From: Rugalucina vietnamica
Taxonomy: Eukaryota > Mollusca > Bivalvia > Lucinida > Lucinidae
NCBI GenBank assembly: GCA_964017185.1
Contig: OZ024871.1
Location: 22,358,488 to 22,422,487, forward strand
DNA length: 64,000 nt
Direction: 5' to 3'
Notes under the pieces: model-generated
The model's input: the letters and a program-made list of their open reading frames with translations, nothing else
Told to the model about the DNA's origin: nothing
Database searches by the model: none
In this document: one piece after another, positions 60,001 to 63,000 of the stretch
Numbering within the stretch: the stretch's first letter is position 1
Layout of the letters: each line of letters begins with the position of its first letter
Made by a program: the position numbers and the translations under genes

Positions 60001-63000
60001 TGGTTCTCAAGTTATGAGTGGTAACAGAATTATGGACGGAATAACGGAATGACGGAAGGATGGAATAACGGAAGGACAGAACGACGGAAGGACAGGGTGA
60101 ATCCAGTATAGCCCCACTTTTTCAAAGCGGGGCTATAATGAAGGATACGGACAAAAGTCACATGAAACGTAGAGGACTACTCAATAAACATTTCTGCAAA
60201 AACAAAATTCAAATATCTCAAACAAGACAGCAAAAATAGGCAATTTTCACTTTTCTCCATTATAAGTCTATGGGAAGCATAAGTTGCCATAGCAACCAGA
60301 GTTCATATTCGATCGAAATAAAAAACACAAATATTCGTTCCCCCCACCTGTAGATGCTATATGTGAAATATGAAAAGATTCGGCCTGGCAGCTTCAGAGG
60401 AGAAGTCGTTTGAAAATGTTGATGACGACGGACGACACACAGACGCCGGCTCGACTACTATACTATAAGCTCACCTTGTGAGCCTTCGGCTCAGGTGAGC
60501 TAAAAACCATATAAATAGGTCAAGGTCATCCAAGGGTCATCATTTTATCAAACTATGATGGGCTGAGGTCCCCAATGCGACATACCAAGTTTCGTGGAAA
60601 TCGGCCCACCGGTTCTGGAGAAGATTTTTGAGTGGTTTTTACCATATATGGGCGTGGCGGCCATCTTGGTCATGTGACCAAGATATCGCGAACAAAATTT
60701 CAATGCCACTACCAAAGGAGGCTCCACATAAAAGTTCAACTAGATCGGCCAAGCCGTTTCAGAGAAGAAGATCTTTGAAATTGTGGACGACGACGAGGGA
60801 CGACGGACAGACGCCAGATCATGGCCATCCTATAAGCTCACCTTGTGAGCCTTCGGCTCAGGTGAGCTAAAAATTCATAGTTTTCACTTTTTCCCATGTA
60901 AAAGAACATGTTTCTAAAATTGATCTTGCCATAAAATAGGTCAAGGTCATCCTAGGGTCATCATTTGATCAAACTATGATGAGCTGGAGTTTCAAATGCT
61001 ACATACCAAGTTTCGTGAAAATCAGCCTGCAGGTTCTGGAGTAGAAGAATTTTGAGTGGTTTTTACCATAGATGGGCGTGGCGGCCATCTTGGTCATGTG
61101 ACCCAGATTTTAAGATCAAACTTTCGTTCCCCCTACCCATGGATGCTCCATATAAAATTTCACTTTGATTGGCCAAGCGGTTTCAGAGAAGAAGATCTCT
61201 GAAAAGTGTGTATGAACAACAGATTGGCCAAGGTCAAGAGATGACCTTGACCTAAATTAATTATATAACTTCATATACTCTATTAGTTCTCTGCATCTAC
61301 CACTTTTCAGCTCTCAGGCTGCAATAGTTTTCAAAAAATCCATAGTTTTCACTTTTTCCCATGTAAAAGCTTATGTTTCCAAAATTGGCCTTGCCGTAAA
61401 ATAGGTCCAGGTCATCCCAGGGTCATCATTTGCGCAAACTATGATGGGCTGGAGTCCCCAATGCTACATACCAAGTTTCGTGGAAATGGCTTGCTGGTTC
61501 TGGAGAAGATTTTTGAGTGGTTTTTACCATATATGGGCGTGGCGGCCATCTTGGTCATGTGATCCGGATTTCGTGATCAAACTTTCATTCCCCCTAACCA
61601 TGGATGCTCCAAATAAAATTTCAGTTTAATTGGCCAAGCGGTTTTAGAGAAGAAGATCTTTGAAATTGTGGACGACGGACGGACAGACGCACGATGGACT
61701 GATTGGTATACTATATTATAAGCACACCTTGTGAGCCTTCGGCTCAGGTGAGCTAAAAATATGAAAACATACATAAGGCGCAAACAGCACAAAAAGTTTT
61801 AACTTAAATTAACACCAAGACATAAAACAATAAGAACCACCACAGAAGTATCGCCTTGGAATGATCAGTAATATAAAATAAGTCGATTTTACAGGTACCC
61901 AACCTCACCCTCAGCTTCTGCAGTGGTTCACAACACTAAGATTAGACTAGTGATTATACTGAGCCAATGCTGAATATACATGTATAATCATTTTACCATT
62001 ATTAAAAAGAGAAAAGCCTAAAGTGGTTTAACGTGGATTGATATATTTACAAAGTCCCTAACCCCCCCTAAACTTTGAACATGTTGTTCTCAGTCCTGGG
62101 ATACAGATCATTCATGATATTACATCTCCTGAAAGGGCTATGAATGACAAACGTTATCCTAGTAATATAACCAGAATTTGTATTTGCATTTTCGTGCATG
62201 TTGGTAGTGAAATGCACTGTTAGTTTGAAAACTGCTTTTATTTTTCTTGCATTGTTTTACACTTAAATAAGAAATATTGTGGGATGAGTGTTGGCACGGT
62301 AGTTAGTAAGTAGAAAAATCTATCAACTGCTATCATTTTTGTTCTGTTTGAAACAATTCTTACCGAAATATCTGCAGACAAAAAGCCCGTTTTTTGAGAC
62401 TAATCAAGGTCAAATTAATGGGCTTATTTGTTATGTAAAAAGGCTATGGAAATATACTGTATATGTATGTTCTACCTGAATGAACAGACTACCTGTCCTA
62501 TTTTAACAGGTATACACAGCGTGTACATACTATAATGCATATAAATATACTGTACAAAATAATTTTATCTATGTTTTATTTGAGACATGTCTCAGAGGAC
62601 TTTAAATCCAACGTTACTTCAACACCACACAACAATTGTTTTTACCCTTATTAGATATATAAAAGATATTGTCAGAAGAACTTCCCTAATGTCTAAAACG
62701 TATGAAGACACTGTTCAAAGTAAAAGTTGCTTAATTTATTTGGCATGGTATATTTAAGGTACAGGTATTTGCATAAGTGACGGACAATATTATTTAAAGT
62801 AATAAATCTGATAAAGATGATGCACCTGCTATTCATGCAAATCGTTTGTAAGCTAATTTTTCAGCTTGCAAATTAGTTGGAGAACATTATTTAGACCTTC
62901 ACAAAGGTTTCTATCAATTAAAATCAAAAATTTATTTTAAAGGATTATTTATGGAAATTTATTAGAAAAATAGGTAATTTCACTAAAAACTTCTATTACA

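Larger units (their letters stand above)
56986..60138 (+). mobile_element. Family F3 (HINE-like) element, inserted without target duplication
   Basis: It sits inside the F1 variant: the intact sequence near 55490 reads CAATCAAAATAAAGGATTAG, while here CAATCAAAA is followed by the element and then TGAAGGATACGG. It has TATAGCCCCACTTC near the 5' end, about eight tandem units of about 150 bp with CAATCCCAAGCTAGATCTTG (57063 to 58966), a GACGGAAGGA microsatellite (60050-60095) and the hairpin TATAGCCCC...GGGGCTATA (60107-60137). A hAT relic interrupts it at 57628-58463. Confidence 0.82.

Noticed and set aside
10731-61629. Recurring ORFs of 60-100 codons with phrases like IWAWRPSWSCD and FGFDWPS
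   Set aside because: They come from the F1 core repeats, lie in varying frames in different copies, are broken by stops and always follow the repeat boundaries. They are not proteins.
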